Shown: positions 1 to 8,905, counted from the first letter of the stretch. The stretch: DNA of 13,820 nt from an uncultured Eggerthellaceae bacterium (GCA_946618265.1 CAMOLA010000055.1:1-13820), one strand, 5' to 3'. Numbers and translations: made by a program. The notes: generated by a model from the letters alone, not told the origin.

Positions 1-163
1 CGCGTGGGAGAGCCAGATCGTCGCCTCCAATAGCCGCCTTCCATTAGCGCGCATCGGAGGGGGATTCAAGCGAGGGGGCTCAGAGGGGGCCCGCCCCGGC
101 AAGCGCGGACGCGTGGCGCTCGGGCTCGACAACGCTTCGCAAACGATTTCATCTTCTTATGTC

Positions 164-193
164 ATGGTTAACCATTTTGCGCTATTCTATAGA
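164..193 (+). promoter_or_regulatory. possible hpf promoter with palindromic operator
   Basis: ATGGTTAACCAT at 164-175 is a perfect 12-bp palindrome. TATAGA at 188-193 could be a -10 element; with a 17-base spacer the matching -35 would be TGGTTA (165-170), inside the palindrome. A dyad lying over the -35 is typical of a repressor site, but the -35 match is poor and the regulator is unknown. Low certainty. Confidence 0.3.
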
Positions 194-219
194 GACCAGC
201 TTGAGAGAGGTGACTGGCT

Positions 220-261
220 ATGTGCAGACGGCAAAAGCGCAGTACACGCCGTCCTCCGTAG
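220..261 (+). CDS. possible 13-codon leader peptide upstream of hpf
   Basis: An ATG at 220 preceded by AGAGG (206-210) opens a 13-codon frame, read as MCRRQKRSTRRPP, ending in TAG at 259-261. It contains five Arg and one Lys, and ends in Pro-Pro directly before the stop, a context known to slow ribosomes. GACGGC (227-232) and GCCGTC (248-253) inside it could pair as a stem. It lies 53 bases before the hpf start, where a translational leader could act. Such a short frame can arise by chance; there is no homology evidence. Confidence 0.2.
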   Translation: MCRRQKRSTRRPP

Positions 262-314
262 GCACGCTTCCACCAGGCTGTTTTTTGTTCGCCCACAATT
301 AGAGAGGTGCCACC

Positions 315-902
315 ATGAGCATCACCGTAACCGGCCGCAAAATGAACGTAACCGATGCATTGCGCCAGTACGCCGAGGAAAAAATCGGCAATTCCATGAA
401 AGTCATGGACATCGACCCGCTCGACGCCGAAGTCGTCTTGAGCGTCAAGAAAAACCCCTCCATCGCGACCCCATGCAAGTGCGAAGTCACCATCCGCACG
501 AAAGGCAACGTCGTGCATGTCGAGGAAAGCGAACAGGACATGTACGCGGCCATCGACGTCGCTGCTGCTAAGATTCTTCGCCAGCTTCGCAAGTACAAGA
601 CGCGCGTCATCGACCGCAAGGTCCGCGCTGGCGCTCACGGCGAGGCCGCTTCCATCAAGTCGATGGCGGAGGGCACGGGCGATCTCGACCTCGACGCCCT
701 GATGGCCGACCTGTCCGACGACGAAGTCGTCCGCGTCAAGGAAATCGAGTTCGAGCCGCTGACCGAAGAGGAAGCGCTCATCCAGATCGACCTGCTCGGC
801 CATGACTTCTTCGCCTACATCGACCGCGACACGTCCGCGTTCTGCGTCCTGTATCGTCGCGACAACGGCGGCTACGGCCTGCTGAAGCAAGCTGGCGAAT
901 AG
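315..902 (+). CDS. hpf: ribosome hibernation promoting factor, long form
   Basis: This 195-residue protein is a long-type HPF, which binds the small ribosomal subunit in the decoding/tRNA region and pairs two 70S ribosomes into inactive 100S particles during slow growth or stress. Residues 1-100 form the S30AE/HPF domain (start MSITVTGRK, with the basic stretch LRKYKTRVIDRK at 91-102). Residues 103-135 are a variable linker. Residues 136-195 are the C-terminal dimerisation domain, with the family pattern EEALIQIDLLGHDFF (152-166) and YRRDNGGYGLL (180-190). The length fits the long form, not the short enterobacterial HPF. The ATG follows AGAGAGG at good spacing. acpP starts 17 bases after its stop, so the two are probably co-transcribed. 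Family assignment is firm; regulation is unknown. Confidence 0.95.
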   Translation: MSITVTGRKMNVTDALRQYAEEKIGNSMKVMDIDPLDAEVVLSVKKNPSIATPCKCEVTIRTKGNVVHVEESEQDMYAAIDVAAAKILRQLRKYKTRVIDRKVRAGAHGEAASIKSMAEGTGDLDLDALMADLSDDEVVRVKEIEFEPLTEEEALIQIDLLGHDFFAYIDRDTSAFCVLYRRDNGGYGLLKQAGE

Positions 903-919
903 CCGATAGGAGCTCATCT

Positions 920-1138
920 ATGGCAACCATCGACACCATCAAGGAAATCCTCGCCGAGAACCTCGACATCGACCCCGAGACCGTCAACGAGGAATCGACG
1001 TTCGATTCGCTCAACATCGATTCGCTTGACCTCGTCCAGCTGATCTGCGACCTCGAGGACAAGCTTGACATCGACTTCGGAGAACCCGAAGGACTCACGA
1101 ACGTCGGCGATGTCGTGAAGCACATCGAATCGCTGTAA
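920..1138 (+). CDS. acpP: acyl carrier protein
   Basis: A small acidic 72-residue protein that carries growing acyl chains on a 4'-phosphopantetheine arm during type II fatty acid synthesis in the cytoplasm. The attachment site is Ser35 in the IDSLDLVQLI segment, matching the family DSL motif. Length and acidity match typical AcpP. The start is supported by AGGAG about 8 bases upstream. It follows hpf by 17 bases and is followed by an intrinsic terminator. No other fatty-acid gene is in the window, so this copy is separated from any fab cluster. It could alternatively be a specialised ACP for another pathway; the sequence alone cannot separate these, but the general ACP call is firm. Confidence 0.92.
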   Translation: MATIDTIKEILAENLDIDPETVNEESTFDSLNIDSLDLVQLICDLEDKLDIDFGEPEGLTNVGDVVKHIESL

Positions 1139-1161
1139 AGATCGATTTCCCGATCACTTAC

Positions 1162-1200
1162 GAAGGGGCGCGCGGCACATGCCACGCGCCCCTTCCTTTA
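1162..1200 (+). terminator. intrinsic terminator of hpf-acpP
   Basis: A strong GC-rich hairpin begins 23 bases after the acpP stop. GAAGGGGCGCG (1162-1172) pairs with CGCGCCCCTTC (1185-1195), the stem continues past one mismatch into GGCA/TGCC, and a T-rich CTTTAT tail follows. On the minus strand no T-tract follows, so it mainly serves the plus-strand genes. Confidence 0.75.
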
Positions 1201-1231
1201 TGACAGAAAAGGGAGTCTCCCCTTTCTGTCA
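1201..1231. repeat. intergenic palindrome A (REP-like)
   Basis: A 31-base near-perfect palindrome: outer arms TGACAGAAA and TTTCTGTCA, one A/C mismatch, then GGGAG, a single central T, and CTCCC. It lies between the acpP terminator and the folC stop codon (12 bases from its end), in a convergent gap. It shares its architecture with the palindromes near 4666, 5251, 5336, 9026 and 11345. It lacks an adjacent T-run, so it is not a standard terminator, although an RNA hairpin here could still protect the folC 3' end. Confidence 0.85.
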
Positions 1232-1242
1232 GTTCTATGCCA

Positions 1243-2568
1243 CTACAAACCAAGCGCGTTTTTGAGCTCGGAAAGCGAGTAGAGGCTTCCCCAAGCGCAT
1301 ACGACGCCTTCGTCGCCCGCAAGCTCTTTCGCGCGCAGCACGGCGGCGCTAAAATCGGGGGCCACTTCCACGGCCACGTTAGAGATGCCCATGCCGTTCG
1401 TCTCTTCGCGCACCGCGGCGGCCAAATCGTCACCGCTCAGCGCGCGGCCGACGTTCGGCGACGTTACGCACACCCAAGCCGATCCCAGAGGTGCCACCGA
1501 CCGTATCATCGTGCGGTAATCCTTGTCGGCGAGCACGCTCATGAGAAACACGATTCGCTTGGCAGGGAACACGTCTGCGAGGGACTGAGCCAGCACTTCA
1601 GCTCCTTGGGGATTGTGGCCGCCATCCACCACGACCGCAGCGCAGCCCTGACCGGCCTCGACGAGTTCGAATCGACCCGGCCAGACGGTTTTCTCGATTC
1701 CGGCCACGACGCTCTTCTCGTCGACGGCAAATGCAGCGGCATCGGGATTCGAATCCAGCACCTGCGCTACCTCGATGGCCATCGCCGCGTTGAACGGCTG
1801 GTAGCTGCCGAGCAGCTTCGTGCGGTACGCAACCCCCTTGTAGCTGAACTCGCGCAAGCCATCGGCGTTCACGCCGCCGACGACGAGCTGGTCGAAATCC
1901 GGGGCGAACACGTTGCACCCGCATTCGACAGCTTTCGCACGAATGGCCTCTTCCGCCTCGGACGTGTCCTGCGGGTACACGACCACGGGAGAAGGCGCCT
2001 TGATGATACCCGCCTTCTCGCGCGCCACTTCGGCGGGCGTGCTTCCCAGAAAATCGGTATGGTCGAGCCCGATGCGCGTGATGACGCATGCCTCGGGGGC
2101 GGCTATCACGTTCGTCGAGTCGAGCCTTCCGCCCAGACCCACTTCGCATACGACGATGTCGCACGAACTCCGCGCAAAATGCTCGAAAGCCACCGCGGTC
2201 ATCAGCTCGAACTCGGTGGGGTGCTCTCCCGTCACGGCCGCCATGGCTTCGGCATGATCGCGTACGAACATCGTGACATCGCGCAAATCGTCAAGCGAGA
2301 TGTTGGCGCCATCGACCCGTATCCGCTCTTCGAACTCGATGATGTACGGGCTCGTGAACAAACCCGTCCGATATCCGGCTTCCTGCAGGATGCTCGCCAA
2401 GAACGCGCATGTCGAGCCCTTGCCGTTCGTGCCCGCCACATGCACGAATTTCAAGCGGTCTTGGGGCCTGCCCATGCGGTCGAGCAGCTCATACGTGCGC
2501 TCGAGCCCCAAGCGGGACTCCTGCCAGCGCGGCTCGTTGATATAGGCAATCGGGTCGAAATCGGCCAT
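1243..2568 (-). CDS. folC: folylpolyglutamate synthase / dihydrofolate synthase
   Basis: This 441-residue Mur-ligase-family enzyme adds glutamate to dihydropteroate and/or to folates, using ATP, in the cytoplasm. The nucleotide-binding loop is GTNGKGST at 46-53, preceded by HVA, as in FolC. Further family motifs are EVGLGGRLDSTNVI (around 145-158) and ITRIGLDHTDFLG, followed by the REKAGIIK segment that carries the modified lysine in this family. The C-terminal ligase domain includes DGGHNPQGAEVL. Length is normal. The chosen ATG at 2568 follows a GAAGGGA element. udg ends 66 bases upstream and no obvious terminator separates them, so alr-udg-folC may be one transcript. Whether it has both activities or only one cannot be told from sequence. 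Confidence 0.95.
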   Translation of the reverse strand: MADFDPIAYINEPRWQESRLGLERTYELLDRMGRPQDRLKFVHVAGTNGKGSTCAFLASILQEAGYRTGLFTSPYIIEFEERIRVDGANISLDDLRDVTMFVRDHAEAMAAVTGEHPTEFELMTAVAFEHFARSSCDIVVCEVGLGGRLDSTNVIAAPEACVITRIGLDHTDFLGSTPAEVAREKAGIIKAPSPVVVYPQDTSEAEEAIRAKAVECGCNVFAPDFDQLVVGGVNADGLREFSYKGVAYRTKLLGSYQPFNAAMAIEVAQVLDSNPDAAAFAVDEKSVVAGIEKTVWPGRFELVEAGQGCAAVVVDGGHNPQGAEVLAQSLADVFPAKRIVFLMSVLADKDYRTMIRSVAPLGSAWVCVTSPNVGRALSGDDLAAAVREETNGMGISNVAVEVAPDFSAAVLRAKELAGDEGVVCAWGSLYSLSELKNALGL

Positions 2569-2634
2569 GTTCGCTCGTCCCTTCTCGTAGACTTCGGGAT
2601 ATAACCGCAGAAAAGAACGCGCCGGCGCTGCTTG

Positions 2635-3198
2635 CTACTTCTGCTTGAGCAGCTGTCCAAGCGTGAAGAAATCGTTTTCCAGGGCCTCCATCTTCGAATG
2701 GTCGTAGATGGCAGCCGCAGGATGGTAGATGGGAAACACCTTGAAACGCCCCGCCATCTGCAGATGCCCGTGGAGCCGCGTGATGCCCATGTCGGTCTTG
2801 AGGATGAACTTCGTTGCGAAATTGCCCAGCGTCACGATGAACTCGGGGTTTATCGTGCGCGTCTGCTCGCGCAAGAACGGCGTGCAGACTTGGATTTCCT
2901 CAGGACGCGGATCGCGGTTTCCGGGAGGGCGGCACTTCAGAACGTTGGCGATGAAGACGTCCTCGCGCTCGAGGCCGGCGATTTTCAGCAGCTCGTTGAG
3001 CGATTGCCCCGCCTTGCCGACGAACGGCACGCCTTGCAGGTCCTCGTTCTTACCCGGCGCTTCTCCCACGATGAGGACGCGCGCGTCGGGATTGCCGTCG
3101 CCGAACACCGTCTGGGTGCGGCTGTCGGCAAGCGGGCATGCATGACATGATTCAACTTGCGCACGCAGCTCTTCGAGGGGGATATGCGGCTTAGACAT
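2635..3198 (-). CDS. type 4 uracil-DNA glycosylase (iron-sulfur)
   Basis: With the chosen start this is a 187-residue family 4 uracil-DNA glycosylase, which removes uracil from DNA as the first step of base-excision repair. Cys18, Cys21, Cys89 and Cys105 have the spacing of the family's 4Fe-4S ligands (CHACPLA, then KCRPPGNRDP, then EIQVC). The active-site region GEAPGKNED (45-53) followed by GVPFVGKAG, and the late YHPAAAIY motif, are also present. I chose ATG 3198 because GGAG lies 7 bases upstream and the gene then overlaps the alr stop by 8 bases, suggesting translational coupling; an ATG at 3216 would add six residues. Family call is firm. Confidence 0.93.
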   Translation of the reverse strand: MSKPHIPLEELRAQVESCHACPLADSRTQTVFGDGNPDARVLIVGEAPGKNEDLQGVPFVGKAGQSLNELLKIAGLEREDVFIANVLKCRPPGNRDPRPEEIQVCTPFLREQTRTINPEFIVTLGNFATKFILKTDMGITRLHGHLQMAGRFKVFPIYHPAAAIYDHSKMEALENDFFTLGQLLKQK

Positions 3199-4534
3199 AG
3201 ATGCGCTCCATCCCATGGGAGAACCCGATGGCCACTTCGTATTGGATAGTCCCCAACTTCTCGGCGATCTCGTCGATGGTCACCTGGGCGATGCCCTGGC
3301 TACCGACGACGATCACCTCGTCGCCGATCTGCGGGTCGATGCGCTCGCGGCTCGCATAGGTGCGCATGTCCGCTTCGAACATGCACATGTCCATGCATAT
3401 GTTGCCCACCTGGCGGAAATAACGCCCCCGCATGATGAAATCGGTGTTACCCGAAAGGTCCCGCCTCAGGCCGTTAGCATAACCGATGGGTATCGTGCAG
3501 ATCTTCACCGATCCGGGACTGCGGTAGTTCAGCCCGTAGGAAACGCCCTCGCTCATGGGCACGTAACGGGCGTCCGTTATGCGCGCGTGCACGCTCATGG
3601 ACGGACGCAGCTCGACGAGCTCGCGCGTCTCAGGACAGGGATGGAAGCCGTACAACGAAAGCCCGCAGCGCACCATATCGAACTGTACGCTGGGATAGCG
3701 GTAGGTCGCTGCGGAGTTCGCGGCGTGCACGATGCCGATGTCGATGCCGGCGTCGTGGATGTCCGTCAGCGCCTCCACGAACTTCTTGGTCTGAATCTGG
3801 AAATCGAGGGTCTCGGCGCAATCGGCCGTCGCGTAATGCGTGTAAATGCCCTCGAGCTCGAGCGCCCGATGGAAGCCGATTTGGCGAAGGAACTCCAGCG
3901 CCTCGTCATACCGCACGCCGATTCGGTTCATGCCCGTGTTGATGGCGAGGTGGAACGGCGCCTTGACGCCATGCAGATCGGCGCATTCGCCATAGGCGAT
4001 GGCGAAGGGCGCATCGTAGATCGCCGGCGTGATGTTGTAGGCGAGCAGGAGCGGGATGGAGGTCTCGGGCGGCTGCGCCAGCACGAGGATGGGAACGGAA
4101 ATGCCCGCCTTGCGCAGTTCGACCGCTTCGTCGACCGTCGAGACGCCCAGTCGGTCGGCGCCGGCGCCGAGAACCGCCTTGGACACCTCGACGGCGCCGT
4201 GGCCGTAGGCATCGGCCTTCACGACCGCCATGAGCCTGGTGCGGGGCTGCAGGAAGCGCCGCGTCACCGCCACGTTGTGGCGGATGGCGGCGAGGTCTAT
4301 CTCGACCCACGCCCAACGTCGGTCGCGCGGCGAAATGGCGTCGAGAGCGTCCAGGTCGAACGAGTTGATCTCGCGTGAGGAGTCGTCAGACGGCGTGTCA
4401 GCCTCGTTTTTGACCGCCGCGCCCGCAGCGCCTGCCAAAATCGCAGCACGGTTCTTACGCGACGCCTCAGCCGCTGACTCGAAATCAGCGGGTCGTCCCG
4501 CGAATCCCGTGAACCCGTTGGGCAAGTAATCCAT
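3191..4534 (-). CDS. alr: alanine racemase with N-terminal extension
   Basis: This PLP enzyme interconverts L- and D-alanine, supplying D-Ala for peptidoglycan. The protein is 447 residues. The catalytic core begins near residue 73 (RWAWVEIDLAAIRHNV); Lys106 in VVKADAYGHG is the PLP lysine and Tyr333 in VSYGLNY is the second catalytic base. Their spacing matches the family. About 72 residues precede the core: an Ala/Lys/Glu/Asp-rich low-complexity stretch absent from usual Alr proteins of roughly 360-390 residues. The ATG at 4534 is supported by GAGGG four bases upstream. A frame extending to 4645 exists but has no better start. udg overlaps its end by 8 bases. Core call is firm; the role of the extension is unknown. 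Confidence 0.94.
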   Translation of the reverse strand: MDYLPNGFTGFAGRPADFESAAEASRKNRAAILAGAAGAAVKNEADTPSDDSSREINSFDLDALDAISPRDRRWAWVEIDLAAIRHNVAVTRRFLQPRTRLMAVVKADAYGHGAVEVSKAVLGAGADRLGVSTVDEAVELRKAGISVPILVLAQPPETSIPLLLAYNITPAIYDAPFAIAYGECADLHGVKAPFHLAINTGMNRIGVRYDEALEFLRQIGFHRALELEGIYTHYATADCAETLDFQIQTKKFVEALTDIHDAGIDIGIVHAANSAATYRYPSVQFDMVRCGLSLYGFHPCPETRELVELRPSMSVHARITDARYVPMSEGVSYGLNYRSPGSVKICTIPIGYANGLRRDLSGNTDFIMRGRYFRQVGNICMDMCMFEADMRTYASRERIDPQIGDEVIVVGSQGIAQVTIDEIAEKLGTIQYEVAIGFSHGMERIYV

Positions 4535-4665
4535 CGAACCCTCGCTAAACCTTCCTGATACGCAACTACGAACTAGGATAGCGCACTTCAGGGCGGCAGC
4601 GGGCACAGAACCCCACGGATGTGCACGACAACGTACGCGCTGCACATTTTCTCGCGCGCATCCCC

Positions 4666-4704
4666 GGCACTGACCGAAAGGGAGACTCCCTTTCGGTCAG
4701 TGCC
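4666..4704. repeat. intergenic palindrome B (REP-like)
   Basis: A 39-base palindrome with 19 perfectly paired bases per arm and a single central A: outer GGCACTGACC / GGTCAGTGCC, inner GAAAGGGAG / CTCCCTTTC. The core resembles palindrome A (GGGAG-N-CTCCC). It lies 49 bases past the mogA stop on the minus strand. Confidence 0.88.
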
Positions 4705-4708
4705 TATT

Positions 4709-4742
4709 GGGGAGCCTCCCCATCGGTCAGGGGAGGCTCCCC
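4709..4742. repeat. GC-rich inverted repeat after mogA
   Basis: GGGGAGCCTCCCC (4709-4721) and GGGGAGGCTCCCC (4730-4742) are perfect reverse complements around an 8-base loop, forming a 13-bp stem 11 bases after the mogA stop (minus strand). Each arm is itself palindromic. It may act in mogA 3'-end formation, but there is no T-tract immediately after it, so a classical terminator is not shown. Confidence 0.75.
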
Positions 4743-4753
4743 GAATGCATGCT

Positions 4754-5230
4754 CTAGTGGCCTTCGCCGGCCATCATCTTGGCGGCATGCGGCAGGGCCT
4801 TCACGATGCCGTCCCAGTTCTCGCGGGCGGCCTTCTCGCTGCCGGGCAGGTTGATGACGATGTGGCGGCCGCGCTGCATGCACAGTGCGCGCGACAGCAT
4901 GGCGAACGGGGTGATTGCCAGACTGTGAGCCCGCATGGCCTCGGCAATGCCGGGAACGTTGCGATCGCATACATCCTGGGTGGCCTCGGGCGTCACGTCG
5001 CGCAGGGAAAGGCCGCTGCCGCCGCACGTGAGCACGATGTCGGCGTCGATGGTATCGCAAGCATCCACGATGGCCTGGGCGATGTCAGCCCGCTCGTCCT
5101 TCACGATAACGCGGCTCGCGCACGTCCAGCCGTTCTCGGCTATGAGCGCCTCAAGCGCCGCACCTGCCGTATCCTGCTCGATCGAGCGCGTGTCCGAGCA
5201 CGTCACGATCGCAAATTTCAAATCCGCCAT
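4754..5230 (-). CDS. mogA: molybdopterin adenylyltransferase (MogA/MoaB family)
   Basis: This 158-residue protein belongs to the MogA/MoaB family, which adenylates molybdopterin before metal insertion. TCGGSGLSLRDVTPEAT at 68-84 is the family's signature, with Asp78 conserved. VPGIAEAMR (92-100) and INLPGSEKAARE (126-137) are the other expected motifs. The ATG at 5230 has a strong AGGAGG ribosome site 6-7 bases upstream. An open frame extending upstream is only the translation of two palindromes and is not coding. moeA, the next enzyme in the pathway, lies just upstream on the same strand, which supports the MoCo role. The distinction between MogA and MoaB names is conventional here. Family call is firm. 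Confidence 0.92.
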   Translation of the reverse strand: MADLKFAIVTCSDTRSIEQDTAGAALEALIAENGWTCASRVIVKDERADIAQAIVDACDTIDADIVLTCGGSGLSLRDVTPEATQDVCDRNVPGIAEAMRAHSLAITPFAMLSRALCMQRGRHIVINLPGSEKAARENWDGIVKALPHAAKMMAGEGH

Positions 5231-5250
5231 GATCTTTCCTCCTATTTTGC

Positions 5251-5283
5251 TTATACATTTGGGGACAGTCCCCAAATGTATAA
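5251..5283. repeat. intergenic palindrome C (REP-like)
   Basis: A perfect 16-bp inverted repeat around a central A: outer TTATACATTT / AAATGTATAA, inner GGGGAC / GTCCCC. It sits about 20 bases upstream of the mogA start, just before its ribosome site. With palindrome D, 52 bases away, it forms an inverted pair, since the central base is A here and T there. Confidence 0.9.
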
Positions 5284-5335
5284 AACGCATCCACAAGCGC
5301 GGGCTCCTGCCGCACAGGTCGCTCATCCACCCCAC

Positions 5336-5366
5336 TATACATTTGGGGACTGTCCCCAAATGTATA
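5336..5366. repeat. intergenic palindrome D (REP-like)
   Basis: Nearly the same sequence as palindrome C in opposite orientation: TATACATTT, GGGGAC, central T, GTCCCC, AAATGTATA. It ends one base short of the moeA stop codon (5368-5370). C and D with the 52-base spacer have the layout of a REPIN (two inverted REP units). Confidence 0.9.
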
Positions 5367-5367
5367 C

Positions 5368-6630
5368 TTACAGCAGCACTTCTTCGGGAATGTCGAGCAG
5401 CACGCACTCCATGAGGTCGCCTTCGCGGTAGACGCCCGCGCCTTCCGGCAACACGATGAAGCAATTCGACCGCTGAATGGGGCCGAACAGGCCCGAGCTC
5501 TGGTTCTTGGCAGGCGTGACGACGTACTCGCCCGCGTCGTCTTTCGAAAGCGTTCCGCGATCGAATATGCGCCGCGGGTCCTTCTTCTTCGTCTCGGTCG
5601 CGAGCTTGGCGCGCACGTGAGGCCGCGCAAAGTGCGAATAGCCCTGCATTTTTCGCAGCGCGGGGCGAATGATCATCTCGAAGCCCAGGTAGGCGGCTGC
5701 AGGATTGCCCGGCAGACCGAACACGGGCGTTCCGTTGACGATGCCGAACGTCTGCGCCTTACCGGGCCGCATGTTCACGGTCGTCATGAGCAGCTCGCCC
5801 GACGCTTCGACGACCTTCTTGATGAAGTCGTAGTCGCCGTTTGCCGCGCCACCGCTCGTGATGACGAAATCGTACTCGTCGGTCGCGGCCGTCACCTCGG
5901 CTTTGAGCGTCTCGAAGTCGTCGGCGGCGATGGGCAGCACCGTCGGGATTGCGCCGGCATCGATGGCGCTTGCCGCCAGCGCATAGCTGTTGGAGTTGCG
6001 GATCTTGCCTTGCGTGGGCACCTCGGTCGGATCGACCAGCTCGGAGCCCGTCGCGATGATGGCGACCTTGGGACGGCGATGGGTCTTGCAGCGCGTCACG
6101 CCGCACCCCGCGAGAAAGCCGACGCCCGCCGAGCGGATGACCTCGCCCGCATGAACGATGACCTCGCCGGCGCGCGCCTCCTCGCCAGCAGCGCGGATGT
6201 TGGAGCCGACTGCGGTGGGCGCCGCAAACGACACGCGGCTCCCCACGCGCCCGTCGCCCTCGACGATGCCGACGATTTCGTACTTCACGACCGCGTCGGC
6301 CGCCTCGGGCAGCGGCGCGCCCGTCATGATGCGCACGCACTGGCCCTCTTCGATGGGCCCGTCATACCAGCTGCCTGCAGGGATTTCCGCAATGACCTCG
6401 AGCTCGACGGGCGATTCGTCGCTTGCGCCCTCCAGCTGGGCCGCGCGCATCGCGAAACCGTCCATGGCAGAGTGCGCGAACGGGGCTATGTCGATATCGC
6501 TCGCCAAGTCCTCTGCGGCCACGCGCCCAATGACGTCAAGCACGCCCACTTCTTCCGTCTCCAATGCCGAAACACGCGAAAGCACGAGCTCACGCGCATC
6601 CTCCAGCGAAATCATCTCGGGTACTGCCAC
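5368..6630 (-). CDS. moeA: molybdopterin molybdenumtransferase
   Basis: MoeA inserts molybdenum into adenylated molybdopterin, the last general step of MoCo synthesis. The 420-residue protein has the family's order: N-terminal domain with APFAHSAMDGFAMR (49-62; Asp57 in the MDG motif), the central MoCF domain with ATGSELVDP and SGGAANGDYDF (from about 259), the GLPGNPAAAYLG loop (from about 305), and a C-terminal domain. The SGG loop usually reads SGGVSxGDYD; AAN is a deviation. I chose the GTG at 6630 because AAGGGGGA lies about 7 bases upstream; the ATG at 6654 has no ribosome site. mogA follows downstream after 137 bases holding palindromes C and D. Confidence 0.94.
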   Translation of the reverse strand: MAVPEMISLEDARELVLSRVSALETEEVGVLDVIGRVAAEDLASDIDIAPFAHSAMDGFAMRAAQLEGASDESPVELEVIAEIPAGSWYDGPIEEGQCVRIMTGAPLPEAADAVVKYEIVGIVEGDGRVGSRVSFAAPTAVGSNIRAAGEEARAGEVIVHAGEVIRSAGVGFLAGCGVTRCKTHRRPKVAIIATGSELVDPTEVPTQGKIRNSNSYALAASAIDAGAIPTVLPIAADDFETLKAEVTAATDEYDFVITSGGAANGDYDFIKKVVEASGELLMTTVNMRPGKAQTFGIVNGTPVFGLPGNPAAAYLGFEMIIRPALRKMQGYSHFARPHVRAKLATETKKKDPRRIFDRGTLSKDDAGEYVVTPAKNQSSGLFGPIQRSNCFIVLPEGAGVYREGDLMECVLLDIPEEVLL

Positions 6631-6713
6631 GAAAAATCCCCCTTGCTCAAACATACCGTCACAATCGTTTCCCTCGTTCCGCCCCGCCGAACCCTTATGG
6701 AATACGGCGAGGA

Positions 6714-6745
6714 CAAACATTGCGCCCCGCGAAAACGGGGCGCAA
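6714..6745 (-). terminator. intrinsic terminator of eno
   Basis: TTGCGCCCCG (6720-6729) and CGGGGCGCAA (6736-6745) form a perfect 10-bp stem with a six-base loop, 41 bases after the eno stop on the minus strand. The minus-strand read-out continues TGTTTGT, a short T-rich tail. On the plus strand no T-run follows, so this terminates eno and isolates it from moeA. Confidence 0.78.
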
Positions 6746-6786
6746 CCATGATAACGCTAATTTATCTCGTTGTAAGAATGTTTATC

Positions 6787-8233
<1,447 letters not shown>

Positions 8234-8236
<3 letters not shown>

Positions 8237-8905
8237 TCGAGGAAGGCGCGTGCGGCAGTCGGATGCTCCATAGCAGCGGGCGTCCATGGCAGACGCAAGC
8301 GAATCCGCCTGGCGAAACAGGCCAATGAACAGCGCGGAGAACGCCGAGCCCCATACCTGCAGCTTACGCGTAAACGAACCGGACGCTTCGGCGCCACGGG
8401 CGATTTGGGCCGCCCTGATGCGTGCGAACTGCTGCTCAATCACGGGGATGAAGCGTACCGAAAGCACAAGCGTGAAGGCGATGTCATCCACGGGCACCCG
8501 AAAACGGCGAAGCGGCTCGATGAACCACCCGAACGCTTCGAGCAGCTGCGCCGACCCGGTCGTCAAGCACACGACGAAGCTCGCCGCGACGAGCACGACC
8601 ATGCGCACGCCGAACAGCAAGCCCTGCGAAAGACCCTCGAGACCAGGATGCGCCATCACGTTGAACAGCACCGAAAACGCAGCCAGCACGTACACGGGCA
8701 CGAGGAGCCGGTTTATCTCCGGCAGCGCGATGCGCGCCACCGCCACCAAGACGACGGCTACTAACGCGAACAGCGCCATTGCCCACCATGACTGCGCAAA
8801 AAAGATTCCTATGGAAAACGCGAGCAGCACGACGAGCTTGATGCGTGCATCGCACCTATGCACGGGCGTTTTCCCCGGACGATATGTTGGAATCCGAACT
8901 GCCAC
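8234..8905 (-). CDS. ecfT: ECF transporter transmembrane component EcfT
   Basis: EcfT is the membrane coupling subunit that links two ATPases to a substrate-binding S component for uptake of vitamins or metals. This 223-residue protein has several hydrophobic segments (about 22-58, 67-85, 95-115 and possibly 183-198) and the two cytoplasmic coupling motifs: ARG at 169-171 (AQIARGAE) and ARC at 209-211 (AMDARCYG), where the family usually has a small residue after AR. The HRCDARIKL segment near the N terminus is typical. The GTG at 8905 directly follows an in-frame stop, has no ribosome site, and lies 6 bases after TATACT, suggesting a leaderless message. No ecfA or S-component gene is adjacent, so the substrate is unknown. 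Confidence 0.88.

Larger units (their letters stand above)
1..314. other. left-edge region without a certain gene
   Basis: No convincing gene was found in this stretch before hpf. One plus-strand frame stays open from base 2 through 571, but its translation is Arg/His-rich, runs into hpf in another frame and resembles no family I know, so I treat it as a chance GC-rich frame. Another frame stops at base 31, so the tail of an upstream gene cannot be excluded. The segment holds a 12-bp perfect palindrome (164-175), a TATAGA hexamer (188-193), a possible 13-codon ORF (220-261) and a run of six T near 281. These make it the probable promoter and leader region of hpf. Confidence 0.5.
4535..4753. 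other. alr-mogA gap with two large hairpins
   Basis: This 219-base gap contains two hairpins near the mogA stop (4666-4704 and 4709-4742) and then the alr upstream region. The alr side holds TATCCT-like hexamers on the minus strand but no convincing -35. No further gene was seen. Confidence 0.5.

Noticed and set aside
1237..2604. Plus-strand open frame of 455 codons opposite folC
   Set aside because: It fully overlaps folC, which has clear motifs on the other strand; the composition is that of a shadow frame.
5251..5366. CRISPR array
   Set aside because: Only two palindromic copies with one 52-base spacer, in inverted orientation, and no cas genes; a REP-type pair explains them better.
5231..5464. 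N-terminal extension of mogA containing repeated HLGTVPKC peptides
   Set aside because: The repeated peptide is the translation of palindromes C and D; the strong ribosome site at the ATG at 5230 and family alignment place the start there.
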